From Hymenobacter cellulosilyticus (GTDB taxonomy: Bacteria; Bacteroidota; Bacteroidia; Cytophagales; Hymenobacteraceae), in NCBI RefSeq assembly GCF_022919215.1, contig NZ_CP095046.1, forward strand, positions 4,268,501-4,332,500: DNA of 64,000 nt, in the 5' to 3' direction. Below, in pieces: positions 8,881 to 19,390 of the stretch. A program made the position numbers and the translations under genes. How positions within the stretch are numbered: position 1 is the first letter of the stretch; each line of letters starts with the position of its first letter. Below the pieces are notes generated by a model. That model worked only from the letters and a program-made list of their open reading frames with translations. It made no database searches and was not told where the DNA came from.

Positions 8881-9397
8881 ATATCTGGCAACCTGGCTGG
8901 TAGTTCTATCCTTCCTCCCCTGGCTGTCGGGCTGTGGCGTGTACTCCTTTGCCGGCACCAACATTGACCCTGCCGTCAAGACGTTTTCCGTCCAGACCTT
9001 TCAGAACACGGCCAATAACGCTCCGTCCTACATTTCCCAGCGCTTTACGGAGGACTTCAAGGATTTTTACCAGCGCAACACCACTCTTAAGCTGGTACCG
9101 CGCGACGGGGACCTGCAGTTCGAAGGCCAGATTATTGCCTTTGACTTCGCTCCGGCCACGATTCAGAACACCAATGGGGTTACCCAGGCTGCCGAAAACC
9201 GCCTCACCATTCAGGTACGGGTCCGGTTTACGAATACCAAGGACCCAAAACAGGATTTTGAGCAAACCTTCCAGAGTTATGCCCCCTTCGGTGCCAACGA
9301 GGACCTGACCAGCATCAACAATAACCCGAATGCCATCCGCGTCCCGGTTACCAACATTATTACCGATACTTTTAATAAGTCGGTAGCCAACTGGTAA
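8861..9397 (+). CDS. lptE: LptE-like LPS-assembly lipoprotein
   Basis: The 178-residue protein has a signal peptide ending in a lipobox (LSGCGVYSF, Cys near residue 26), so it should be an outer-membrane lipoprotein. The remainder fits the LptE family, which plugs the LptD barrel and helps place lipopolysaccharide in the outer leaflet. The start codon lies within the 3 prime end of the sigma-54 activator gene, indicating translational coupling. The position between this activator and secG supports the call. Sequence conservation in LptE is weak, so the function is inferred from the lipobox, size and neighbourhood. Confidence 0.8.
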   Translation: MTWNNCKYLATWLVVLSFLPWLSGCGVYSFAGTNIDPAVKTFSVQTFQNTANNAPSYISQRFTEDFKDFYQRNTTLKLVPRDGDLQFEGQIIAFDFAPATIQNTNGVTQAAENRLTIQVRVRFTNTKDPKQDFEQTFQSYAPFGANEDLTSINNNPNAIRVPVTNIITDTFNKSVANW

Positions 9398-9548
9398 GGC
9401 CCGTTTTCGGTCAATTTGCCGCCGGCGTGGGTTTCCTGCGTAAATTGATGCACTTTTGCCGCCCCGTATCCGGCCGGGCTTCCTGGCTCCGGTCTGCCGG
9501 AAGCCATTGGTTCTGGCTTTGGCGGACCGGCTTTTAACTTCCTTTTCT

Positions 9549-11117
9549 ATGACCCGCGCGTCACTGTTGCACATTCTGGACCACGTAGGCACCATTTCGG
9601 AGGCCGAAATTCGGGAGCTTGAGCAACTGGCCGCCGCTTTCCCCTACTGCCAAACGGCCCACGTGCTACTGGCCAAGGCCGCGCACGACCAAGGCAGCAT
9701 GCTGGCCAGTCAGCGCCTGCGACGGGCGGCCACTTACGCCACCGACCGGCAGTTGCTCCGCCACCTTATTGAGCAGCCAGCCGCCGTACTGACCAGTGCT
9801 CAACCCGAAGCACTAATGCCCTTGGCGGATCCTCCGACAGCGGAATTCCACGTCGCAGAAACCGCTTCGGTAGAAGAAGTGGCGTCGGCGCCGGTAGTTG
9901 AGCCGGCAGAACAAGTGCTGGTTGAAGCGGGGTTGGCCGTGGAGAATACTTCCCCGGAAACTGCCTCTGAGGATTCTGAGCTAGCCCGCACCCCAGAAGC
10001 AGTGCCCGTTACCGAGAACCCCGACACTGGCGTACTGGATTCTGAAGCAGATGGGCCCGAGCTAGTAGAGGCTAATTCCGTACTTCTGGAGGAGCCTACC
10101 AGTACTACTAACTTGTCATCAGATGAGGCTCCTGCTGGCGGTGCCGAGGATGAGTTTCCGCTACCCACTGAGGAAGTACAGGCGGAGCCGGAAACGGCCC
10201 TGACCAACGAGGAAGCAGCTGCCGTCGCGACGCTTGACGCTGAAACCGTGGCGCCAGTAGCGGAATTGGTCGTAGCTGACGAGTCCCTTGAGCCCGAGCT
10301 GTCCGTAGAGCCTGCCAGTGACCAAGAGCAGGCACGGGGTGAGTTACCGGCCGATATGGTAGTCGAAACTGCTGGAGAGCCAGCAGATGAGCCTGATGTT
10401 CTGCTTGAGGCGAACCCGGCATTGCCTTCATCTGACCAGGAGGTTATCCAGGATGAGAAGTTGCCCCATGAGATATTGGAGCAGGCTGCCATCAGCCCTG
10501 ATGATGACATATTACCTGCTGTAGCACCGCCGATTCGCCCGCCGATAGAAGTTGGAACCTCCCGCTTCGAGTTTGGCCTGGGAATACCGGAGCCCGCCGA
10601 GCAGATTCTCTATGAGTTGCCGGTCCTGGAGGAAGAAGAGCCGGTAGCCGCGGCGGAAATGGCGGCCGGATTCCGTGGGGATGACCACCTGGGCTATGCC
10701 CTGAGTGGCGGCAGCCGCTTGGGGTTCTGCCTGCAGCTGGCCGACGAGCTAAGCTGGGCCCTGCCCACTACCGAGTTCTTCGAGCCCGACGCGCTGCTGC
10801 AGGAGCAAACCCCTCAATACTTGCCACCGCCGCCCCCCGCTCCCTCTCCCTTCGACCTGATCAACAAGTTTCTGCGCAACCAGCCCCGGCTCCGCACGCC
10901 GGCAGCCCTGCCCGCCTCGGCCGAGGAGCAGGCCGATTTATCGGTGCGCAGTACCCAGGTTGTGCCGGATATCGCCTCGGAAAGCCTGGCAAAAATCATG
11001 GTCCGGCAAGGCAAAATTGAGAAGGCAATTGAAATATATGAACGGCTGATGATGCGCCAGCCGGAAAAAAAGGCGTATTTTGCCGAACAAATCCAACAAC
11101 TGAAATCCACCGAGTAA
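9549..11117 (+). CDS. Acidic-linker protein with C-terminal TPR-like end
   Basis: The product is 522 residues. An N-terminal helical domain (about residues 1-85, beginning TRASLLHILDHVGTISEAEI) is followed by about 250 residues rich in Glu, Ala, Pro and Val that look disordered. A short globular part follows near residue 340. A proline stretch then precedes a C-terminal helical hairpin resembling one TPR (SLAKIMVRQGKIEKAIEIYE). No signal peptide is seen. It abuts secG with no gap and follows lptE, an arrangement I recall from related genomes, so a link to envelope export is possible. No specific function can be assigned. The ATG at 9549 is preferred over upstream non-ATG starts. Confidence 0.75.
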   Translation: MTRASLLHILDHVGTISEAEIRELEQLAAAFPYCQTAHVLLAKAAHDQGSMLASQRLRRAATYATDRQLLRHLIEQPAAVLTSAQPEALMPLADPPTAEFHVAETASVEEVASAPVVEPAEQVLVEAGLAVENTSPETASEDSELARTPEAVPVTENPDTGVLDSEADGPELVEANSVLLEEPTSTTNLSSDEAPAGGAEDEFPLPTEEVQAEPETALTNEEAAAVATLDAETVAPVAELVVADESLEPELSVEPASDQEQARGELPADMVVETAGEPADEPDVLLEANPALPSSDQEVIQDEKLPHEILEQAAISPDDDILPAVAPPIRPPIEVGTSRFEFGLGIPEPAEQILYELPVLEEEEPVAAAEMAAGFRGDDHLGYALSGGSRLGFCLQLADELSWALPTTEFFEPDALLQEQTPQYLPPPPPAPSPFDLINKFLRNQPRLRTPAALPASAEEQADLSVRSTQVVPDIASESLAKIMVRQGKIEKAIEIYERLMMRQPEKKAYFAEQIQQLKSTE

Positions 11118-11519
11118 ATGTATTACGCTCTCATTGGCCTGATTCTGTTCGTATGCTTGCTGCTGGCGCTGGTAGTGCTGGCCCAAAACCCCAAAGGTGG
11201 TGGACTCTCGAGCCAGTTTGGCTCGGGCGGTGCAGCCAACCTGATGGGCGTAAAGCGGACCGGTGATTTGCTGGAGCGCCTGACCTGGGGCTTCGCTATT
11301 GGCCTGATGATTCTGACCCTGGGCACCCACGTTCTGAATGGTACTTCGCAGGCTGCCGGCCCAATCCGCAGCGTCAACCAGCAGAGAGCCCTCGAAACCA
11401 AACTGCCTACGGGTGCTCCTGCTACCCCAGCACCGGCCGCTCCTGGCGCCGCCACGGCTCCCGGCGCAACTGCCCCGGCTGCTACCCCCGCCCAGCCCGC
11501 CGCTACTCCGGCTCAGTAG
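11118..11519 (+). CDS. secG: Protein-export membrane protein SecG
   Basis: SecG is the small subunit of the SecYEG translocon. The N-terminal 75 residues carry two transmembrane helices and the conserved loop AQNPKGGGLSSQFGSG, which identifies the family. The 133-residue protein ends in an Ala/Pro/Thr-rich tail of about 50 residues, a common extension in Bacteroidota. It begins on the base after the upstream stop, so it is co-transcribed with the acidic-linker protein and lptE. A terminator follows. Confidence 0.93.
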   Translation: MYYALIGLILFVCLLLALVVLAQNPKGGGLSSQFGSGGAANLMGVKRTGDLLERLTWGFAIGLMILTLGTHVLNGTSQAAGPIRSVNQQRALETKLPTGAPATPAPAAPGAATAPGATAPAATPAQPAATPAQ

Positions 11520-11540
11520 GCGTCAATCCTTACTTGCTCT

Positions 11541-11578
11541 TTAAAGCCGCTGCTCCTTCCTTGGGGCAGCGGCTTTTG
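11541..11578 (+). terminator. Rho-independent terminator after secG
   Basis: The stem AAAGCCGCTGC paired with GCAGCGGCTTT, followed by T-rich sequence, lies about 20 bases after the secG stop and separates this operon from groESL. Confidence 0.85.
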
Positions 11579-11734
11579 TTTGGGCCAGCTGGCCACTGCA
11601 TAGGTAGAGCTTGACTCGCCGCAGCACGCCTCGCAGACCCGGCCAAGGCTCTGCCGTTTTCTGCCGTTTCCCTGACACCTGGGCACGCCACAGTGAAAAC
11701 CTGACTGCGAATAGGGCTAAAACGTGTTCATTCT

Positions 11735-11770
11735 GTCAGGTTTGCGGAGGCTGGCACAAGAAGTGTTGCC
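11735..11770 (+). promoter_or_regulatory. groES upstream region with sigma-54-like elements at odd spacing
   Basis: TGGCAC at 11752-11757 and TTGC at 11666+100 (11766-11769) resemble the -24/-12 boxes of sigma-54 promoters. The spacer is 8 bases, whereas the consensus TGGCAC-N5-TTGC has 5. A tandem AAGAAG lies in the spacer. CTGTCAGG lies just upstream. The rest of the 300-base gap from secG to groES holds the secG terminator and nothing else I recognise. Confidence 0.35.
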
Positions 11771-11819
11771 TGCGGGCTCAGGTTCATTTCAACCAACCCT
11801 TTCAACCAAAACGAACAAT

Positions 11820-12110
11820 ATGTCACTAAGCATGAAACCGCTGGCTGACCGCGTCATCATTGCACCGGCTGCTGCTGAGGAGAAAACCAAATCGGGCATC
11901 ATCATCCCCGATACAGCAAAAGAGAAGCCCCAGCGTGGCGAAGTAGTGGCTGTAGGCGAAGGCAAAGTGGCCGACAGCGGTACCGTAATTCAGCCCCAGG
12001 TAAAGGTGGGCGACCAGGTACTGTACGGCAAGTACGCCGGCACGGAAATCACCGTGGATGGCCAGGACTACCTGATCATGCGCGAGTCGGACATTTTCGC
12101 TGTCCTGTAA
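11820..12110 (+). CDS. groES: Co-chaperonin GroES
   Basis: GroES caps the GroEL folding chamber. The 96-residue length is typical, and the sequence has the family pattern [21 protein letters not shown], with a mobile loop around [12 protein letters not shown] and the C-terminal ending [17 protein letters not shown] at 11820 is chosen over upstream in-frame starts because it gives the normal N-terminus. It is followed 42 bases later by groEL, forming the usual bicistronic heat-shock operon. Confidence 0.97.
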   Translation: MSLSMKPLADRVIIAPAAAEEKTKSGIIIPDTAKEKPQRGEVVAVGEGKVADSGTVIQPQVKVGDQVLYGKYAGTEITVDGQDYLIMRESDIFAVL

Positions 12111-13790
<1,680 letters not shown>

Positions 13791-13820
13791 TCAAGCCTCT
13801 CAGCTTGCTTAGCTGACTAT

Positions 13821-13859
13821 GAAAAGCCCCGCTGGACCATGTCCGGCGGGGCTTTTTTG
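13821..13859 (+). terminator. Rho-independent terminator after groEL
   Basis: AAAAGCCCCGC pairs with GCGGGGCTTTT and a T run follows, 30 bases after groEL. Confidence 0.9.
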
Positions 13860-13985
13860 TTGACTTAGACTCTCGCTAAGCAGATCAAACGGCTGTGGTA
13901 TTCTGGGCGAAACAAGGTAACACCTAAGCGCAATGAGCTACCAACATGGGTTGTATCTACAGCAGTAAGCAAGTACTTGCCACAA

Positions 13986-14020
13986 GAAAAGCCCCGCCGG
14001 CTGAAGTCGACGAGGCTTTT
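13986..14020 (-). terminator. Terminator for the peptide transporter gene
   Basis: AAAAGCCCCGCCGG and a partly complementary CGAGGCTTTT form an imperfect stem just past the transporter stop, read on the minus strand. The remaining sequence between the two terminators has no recognisable feature. Confidence 0.6.
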
Positions 14021-14046
14021 CGATAAGAATGCTTGGCTAAGGGCTA

Positions 14047-15470
14047 CTAGCCGCGGCCGTGCATCATGTGGAACAGCTTTTTGGCAATGGCAATCAGAAT
14101 CAGGCCGGCCAGGATAACAAATCCGGCAATCAGGCCAAACACTTTCAGGGCGCCGAGTTCTTCCACGTAAGCGGCAATGTAGCCACCGGCAATCTGAGCC
14201 ACGAAAGGCGCCAGAAACCACACGCCCATCAGCATAGAAGTGAGAGCGGCCGGCGACAGGCGCGACACCATGGAAAGGCCCACCGGCGAGAGGCACAGTT
14301 CGCCAATCGTGTGGAAGAAATAGGTCGCGAGCAACCACCAGATGCTGGCTTTGACAGCCTGATCGGCCACGTCGCCGCCGCGCTCCATTACGGCGCCAAC
14401 CATGAACAGGAAGCCTACCCCGAGCAGAACCATGCCCAGACCCATCTTCACGGGAATGCTCAGATCTTTGCCCCGACGGCCCAGGTATACCCACAACGCC
14501 GCAACCGGCGCGCCCAGCAAGACAATAAAGCCGGCATTTACCGACTGGAACCACGAAGTCGGAATCAGGAATCCGCCAACCTCCCGGTCGATAAACTTAT
14601 CGGTGTAGAGCGTGAGTGAAGAACCAGCCTGCTCGAAACCAGCCCAGAAGAATACCACGAACAGGGTAATAATGAAGATTACGGCCATACGGTCGGTTTC
14701 TTCCTTCGTTAGCGGCGCTTTTACCACTGTTTTGTCTTCGTTGCGGCCCTCGGGATACATCCCAACGTCGCCCAGAAAACGCTTACCCAGCAGGTTGAAG
14801 GCCAACTGGCCCAGCAGCATACCGATACCGGCGGCCAGGAAGCCGTAGCGGAAACCGTAGCTGGCTACCTGCTCGGCCCCATTTACCAGGGTTTTAGTAG
14901 CAAACAAATCCTCGGCAAAATAACCGCATACCAGGGGGCCAGGAAGGCGCCCGTGTTGATGCCCATGTAGAAAATGGTAAAGGCTGCATCCCGACGTGGG
15001 TCGCCTTGCTCATAGAGCTTGCCTACAATAGTCGAGATGTTGGGCTTAAAGAAGCCGTTGCCCAGGATCAGAAGCAACAACCCCAGTAAGGTAGGCCAGG
15101 GCAAGCCGAAGAGCGCGCCTTCCGTCGAAAGCGTGGGCTGCATGAACAGAAAAAACTGTCCTAGCGCCATCGTAAGACCTCCAATGAGAATAGCCCGCCG
15201 TTGACCAATGTATTTATCGGCCAGCCAGCCGCCAATGATGGGCGTCAGATAAACGAAGCCGGTGAAGTAGCCATAAATGAGGGAGGCACTGGCCGCATCA
15301 ATACCCAGACCGCCTTCCATAGCCGTCTTGGATAGATAGAGCATAAGCAGGCCTCGCATACCGTAGTAGCTGAACCGTTCCCACATTTCTGTAAAGAACA
15401 ATAGATAGAGCCCCGGAGGATGCCCTTGTTGCGTACTAGGCTGCTCCCGCACAGCGGAGGTCGTTTGCAT
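14047..15470 (-). CDS. Proton-dependent oligopeptide transporter (POT/PTR2 family), frameshifted
   Basis: This major-facilitator carrier should couple proton entry to uptake of di- and tripeptides across the inner membrane. Near the N-terminus it has the POT signature FTEMWERFSYYGMRG, containing the ExxERF proton-coupling motif, and later GNGFFKPNIS; about 12 hydrophobic segments are spread along it. One base is missing in the G run at 14934-14938 (C on the coding strand). Restoring it gives GAFLAPLVCGYFAEDLFAT across the joint and 474 residues. It diverges from pckA with about 260 bases between the starts. Confidence 0.9.
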
Positions 15471-15672
15471 GAAAAGGAAATGAAGTGGTGGAAAGAGAAA
15501 AAGCTGCCTGCGGCAAACCTAAGGCAGGTTTGTAAAGCTACAAAAGTTTCCTAACCCTGGACAGTTCCCCGCATTTGCCAGGATTTGCTCACGGACTGAA
15601 ACTTAATCAGCGAAAATTCGCTATAATTCCTGAAAAACTAACAGGCGTAAGCCCCTGTATCAATTTTTTGTC

Positions 15673-15680
15673 TACTTTTG
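15673..15680 (+). promoter_or_regulatory. Possible -7 promoter box of pckA
   Basis: TACTTTTG fits the Bacteroidota -7 consensus TAnnTTTG and lies 50 bases before the pckA start. No good -33 TTG is seen at the expected distance, so support is weak. Confidence 0.35.
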
Positions 15681-15729
15681 TCCTGCAATTCCCCCATCTC
15701 CCACCCAATTTTTTCCCGCTCCCGGCCCC

Positions 15730-17355
15730 ATGATGGACACTGCCGCTACTACCTCTCTCCGCAATCGTTTGCAGCCACTCGGGTTCTCCCAAACCGGTGA
15801 AGTGCACCTCAATCTGACGCCTGCTGAGCTCGTTGAGCACGCGCTTCGCCGTGGCGAAGGCACGCTCACCGACACAGGCGCGCTGATGGCCGACACCGGT
15901 AAATTTACCGGCCGCTCGCCCAAGGACCGCTTTGTCGTACAAGATGCCAACACGGCCGAATCCGTGTGGTGGGGCGACATCAACATTCCCTTCGACGCTG
16001 ACAAGTTTGATCAGCTCCACACCAAAATGGTGACCTACCTGGCCGATAAGGAGCTGTACGTGCGGGAAGCCTACGCCGGCGCCAACCCCGACTACCAGCT
16101 GAAGCTTCGCGTAGTAAATGAACTGGCTTGGCATAACCTGTTTTGCTACAACATGTTCCTGCGCCCCGCAGAGGGAGCCGACACGTCGTGGCTGCCCGAC
16201 TTTACTATCATCTGCGCCCCCGGCTTTGAGGCCGACCCCGCCGTAGATGGTACACGTCAGGCCAACTTCGCCATCCTGAACTTCACCAAGAAGATGATTC
16301 TGATTGGTGGCACGGGCTACGCCGGCGAGATGAAGAAGGGCATCTTTGGAGTGCTGAACTACCTGCTGCCCCACGAGCACAACACCCTGAGCATGCACTG
16401 CTCGGCCAACGTGGGTGAGGACGGCGATACGGCCGTATTCTTCGGCCTGTCGGGCACGGGCAAAACCACGCTGTCGGCTGACCCCAACCGCGGCCTGATT
16501 GGGGACGACGAGCACGGCTGGACGCCCAACGCCGGCATCTTCAACTTTGAAGGCGGCTGCTACGCCAAGGTTATCGACCTGAGCCGCGAAAAGGAGCCGC
16601 AGATCTGGGATGCCATCAAGTTCGGCTCCATCGTAGAGAATACGCGCTTTATTCCCGGTACCCACACGGTAGACTACGCCAACAAGTCGGTGACGGAAAA
16701 TACCCGCACGGCTTACCCCATCAGCTATATCGACAATGCCATCGAGCCGTCGGTAGCCGATGCTCCCAAGAACATTTTCTTCCTGACGGCCGATGCCTTC
16801 GGGGTGCTGCCTCCCATCAGCAAGCTGGATAAGTCGCACGCCATGTACCACTTCATGAGTGGCTACACGGCCAAGGTGGCTGGCACCGAAATGGGCATTA
16901 CGGAGCCCCAGACGACATTCTCGGCTTGCTTTGGTGCTGTGTTCCTGCCCCTGCACCCCACCAAGTACGCCGAAATGCTGGGTCAGAAAATGGATGAAAA
17001 CCCCGACGTGAACGTGTGGCTGATCAACACGGGCTGGACCGGTGGCTCCTACGGTGTAGGCTCGCGCATGAAGCTGGGCTACACCCGCGCCATGATTACG
17101 GCCGCCCTGAATGGGGACCTGAACGACGTGACGTTCACCAAGCACCCCATCTTCGGCGTGGAAGTACCTGCGGCCGTGTCCGGCGTGCCTTCCGACATTC
17201 TGGACCCGCGCAACACCTGGGCCGATAAGGAGGCTTACGACAAAACCGCCGCGGCCCTGGCCGATAAGTTTGTGAACAATTTCCAGAAGTACGCTGACTT
17301 CGCCAACGAGGAAATCCTGGCTGGCGCGCCGAAAGTAGCTGAGGTAGCTGCTTAG
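15730..17355 (+). CDS. pckA: Phosphoenolpyruvate carboxykinase (ATP)
   Basis: The enzyme interconverts oxaloacetate and phosphoenolpyruvate with ATP, the entry step of gluconeogenesis. The 541-residue length is typical of the ATP-dependent class. The kinase-1a P-loop GLSGTGKTTLS lies at residues 239-249, followed by IGDDEHGW as kinase-2. The N-terminal GRSPKDRF substrate-binding segment is also present. Two ATGs are adjacent at 15730 and 15733; either may start. A bidirectional terminator follows. Confidence 0.96.
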   Translation: MMDTAATTSLRNRLQPLGFSQTGEVHLNLTPAELVEHALRRGEGTLTDTGALMADTGKFTGRSPKDRFVVQDANTAESVWWGDINIPFDADKFDQLHTKMVTYLADKELYVREAYAGANPDYQLKLRVVNELAWHNLFCYNMFLRPAEGADTSWLPDFTIICAPGFEADPAVDGTRQANFAILNFTKKMILIGGTGYAGEMKKGIFGVLNYLLPHEHNTLSMHCSANVGEDGDTAVFFGLSGTGKTTLSADPNRGLIGDDEHGWTPNAGIFNFEGGCYAKVIDLSREKEPQIWDAIKFGSIVENTRFIPGTHTVDYANKSVTENTRTAYPISYIDNAIEPSVADAPKNIFFLTADAFGVLPPISKLDKSHAMYHFMSGYTAKVAGTEMGITEPQTTFSACFGAVFLPLHPTKYAEMLGQKMDENPDVNVWLINTGWTGGSYGVGSRMKLGYTRAMITAALNGDLNDVTFTKHPIFGVEVPAAVSGVPSDILDPRNTWADKEAYDKTAAALADKFVNNFQKYADFANEEILAGAPKVAEVAA

Positions 17356-17379
17356 GCTGACCACGAATTAGCTGAAAAA

Positions 17380-17419
17380 CAAAAAGCCCTGCTGGCAGCT
17401 GCCAGCAGGGCTTTTTGTT
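17380..17419. terminator. Bidirectional terminator between pckA and SDR gene
   Basis: AAAAAGCCCTGCTGGCAGCT and its exact complement form a near-perfect 20-base-arm palindrome flanked by A and T runs, serving the two converging genes. Confidence 0.9.
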
Positions 17420-17440
17420 GGGCGTTTAGTGCCTGAGGTG

Positions 17441-18504
17441 TTATTCAATCCACTGGGCGCTGTGTGACTCCGACTCCTGCGCAGGCGCAGTGCTGTTCCC
17501 GTTACGCGACTTGCGCACCAGGGCAGCTACCCCCAGGCCCACAGCTCCGGCCACGGCGGCTGTCACCAGCGGGTGCAGCGTAGCGGTAGTGTAGTAGCTA
17601 CTCTCCCGGGTGTGACCGGGGTAGTTGCCGCGCTCCTCGAGGCGGCCGGCAGCGTGGTCGAGGCCGTTCTGGTTGCGGGGGCGCGGGGCGTAGTCGGCTT
17701 TTTCCTGCTTGGCAAACACGTTTTCCATGAACTTGTCGAGCAGGCGGGGCGCGAAGGTGGCCATGCTGGTAATCATTTTTCCGCCGCCACCCACGGTAAT
17801 TTCGCGCTCCGGCACTTCGCAGCAGTGCAGAATGGCGCGGGCTACGGTTTCGGGGCGTAGGCAGGCGGCGCGTGCTGGGCTTCGCGCTCCATGTAGTTTT
17901 TGGCGTGCAGCGGATACGGCGTGTCGATGGCGGCGGGCTTGATGAGGGTCACGACTACCGGGGCTTCGTCCATTTCCAGCTCCATGCGCAGGCCGTCGGT
18001 GAAGCCTTTCACGGCGTGCTTGCTGGCCGAGTAAATGGTTTGCAGAATGGCCGTGCTTTCCGACAGAATGCTGCCAATATTAATGATGGTACCGCCGCGC
18101 TGCTTGAGGTGCTTCACCGCTTCCAGGGAGCCATAAATCAGCCCCCAGACGTTGGTATCAAACAGCTTACGCATGTCTTCCACCGGAATATCCTCCAGTT
18201 TCCCGTAGATGGATACCCCGGCATCGTTGATCCAGGTGTCGAAGCCGCCGAACTTGGTCTGGGCGGCCTGGGCCACGCGGCGCACGTCTTCCTGGTTGCT
18301 CACGTCGGCCACCACATAAGTAGCCTGGCCACCTTGGTCGTTGATTTCTACGCAAAGCTGGCGCAGGGCCTCTTCGCTGCGGGCGGCCAGCACCAGCTTG
18401 GCACCTTTTTCGGCCGCCATACGGGCCGTAACCAGGCCGATGCCGGAAGAGGCGCCGGTAATGACGATTGTTTGGTCAGATAGTTTTTTTGGTTTGTGCT
18501 TCAT
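17441..18504 (-). CDS. SDR-family oxidoreductase with C-terminal membrane tail, frameshifted
   Basis: A classical short-chain dehydrogenase: nucleotide-binding GASSGIG at about residues 17-23, the NAG-like motif NDAGVS, and the catalytic pair in YSASKHA. The C-terminal third extends beyond the SDR fold and holds a hydrophobic segment (LVTAAVAGAVGLGVAALV) that may anchor the enzyme in the membrane. Extended SDRs of this kind are common in Bacteroidota; the substrate is unknown. One base is missing in the G run at 17852-17855 (C on the coding strand). Restoring it joins YAPETVARAILHCCEVPERE and gives 354 residues. Confidence 0.85.
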
Positions 18505-18647
18505 AGCGTAGGATTGTTCAGGTTGGACAGCCTTGTTCTACGCCCGGCAGCGGGGTTTGATACAAAAAAGATTGTGGCCGGGCAGAGGCTCACCGGTCGA
18601 CAGGCCCTGGCTGCGCTTCCCACGTCTGGAAATGATACTTTTGCTTC

Positions 18648-19352
18648 ATGCCCCACACCTTCTATGCTCCCGACCTCAACGGCCCGACCTACACCCTGCC
18701 CGAAGATGAAAGCAAGCACGCCGTGCGGGTATTGCGCCTTGGCCCCGGCGACGCTGTCGTTCTGGTCGACGGCCGGGGCGGCGTATACCAGGCCGAGGTA
18801 GCTGATGCCAACCCCAAACGCTGCCAGCTGCGCGTCACCCAGACCGAGCAAATGGAGCGTCGCGCCTATTTCGTGCACGTGGCCGTGGCTCCCACCAAAA
18901 ACCTGGACCGGATGGAGTGGCTGGTGGAAAAGGCCGTGGAAATTGGCGTCGACCGGATTACGTTTCTGCGCGGCAGCCGCTCCGAGCGGCGGGAGCTGAA
19001 GCTGGAACGCCTGGAAAAAATTGCCGTCAGCGCCCTGAAACAGTCGGGCCAGGCCTGGCTGCCCCAGCTGGATGAGCTGACCGACTTTGCCGCTTTTATC
19101 CCGACCGTAGAGCCCACCACCACATTTATTGCCCACCTGGAAGAAGGTGAGCGGACGGCTCTATCCCACGTAGCGGCCCAGGGCCCCGGCTGCTGCGTGC
19201 TCATCGGCCCCGAGGGCGACTTTACGCCCCAGGAAATCGAGCTGGCCCTGGGCCGCGGCATCCGACCCGTCACGCTGGGTGCCTCCCGCCTGCGCACCGA
19301 AACGGCCGCTCTGGCAGCGGTGCATACCGTACACGTGGTGCGGGAGCTGTAG
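18648..19352 (+). CDS. rsmE: 16S rRNA (uracil-1498-N3)-methyltransferase RsmE
   Basis: RsmE is a SPOUT-fold enzyme that methylates U1498 in the decoding region of 16S rRNA with S-adenosylmethionine. The 234-residue sequence has an N-terminal PUA-like part (SKHAVRVLRL) and the C-terminal SAM-binding knot motifs GPEGDFTPQEIE and LGASRLRTETAAL. The length is normal. A TACTTTTG sequence at 18636-18643 ends only a few bases before the start codon, so the transcript would be nearly leaderless if that box is used. Confidence 0.94.
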   Translation: MPHTFYAPDLNGPTYTLPEDESKHAVRVLRLGPGDAVVLVDGRGGVYQAEVADANPKRCQLRVTQTEQMERRAYFVHVAVAPTKNLDRMEWLVEKAVEIGVDRITFLRGSRSERRELKLERLEKIAVSALKQSGQAWLPQLDELTDFAAFIPTVEPTTTFIAHLEEGERTALSHVAAQGPGCCVLIGPEGDFTPQEIELALGRGIRPVTLGASRLRTETAALAAVHTVHVVREL

Positions 19353-19390
19353 GCAGCCCAGACTCTTATCAGCAGCCCTATTCCCTGCTT

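Noticed and set aside
15607..17364. Long open frame antisense to pckA (585 codons, minus strand)
   Set aside because: Shadow of a GC-rich gene: the plus strand encodes a complete, motif-rich PEP carboxykinase, and the antisense product matches no family.
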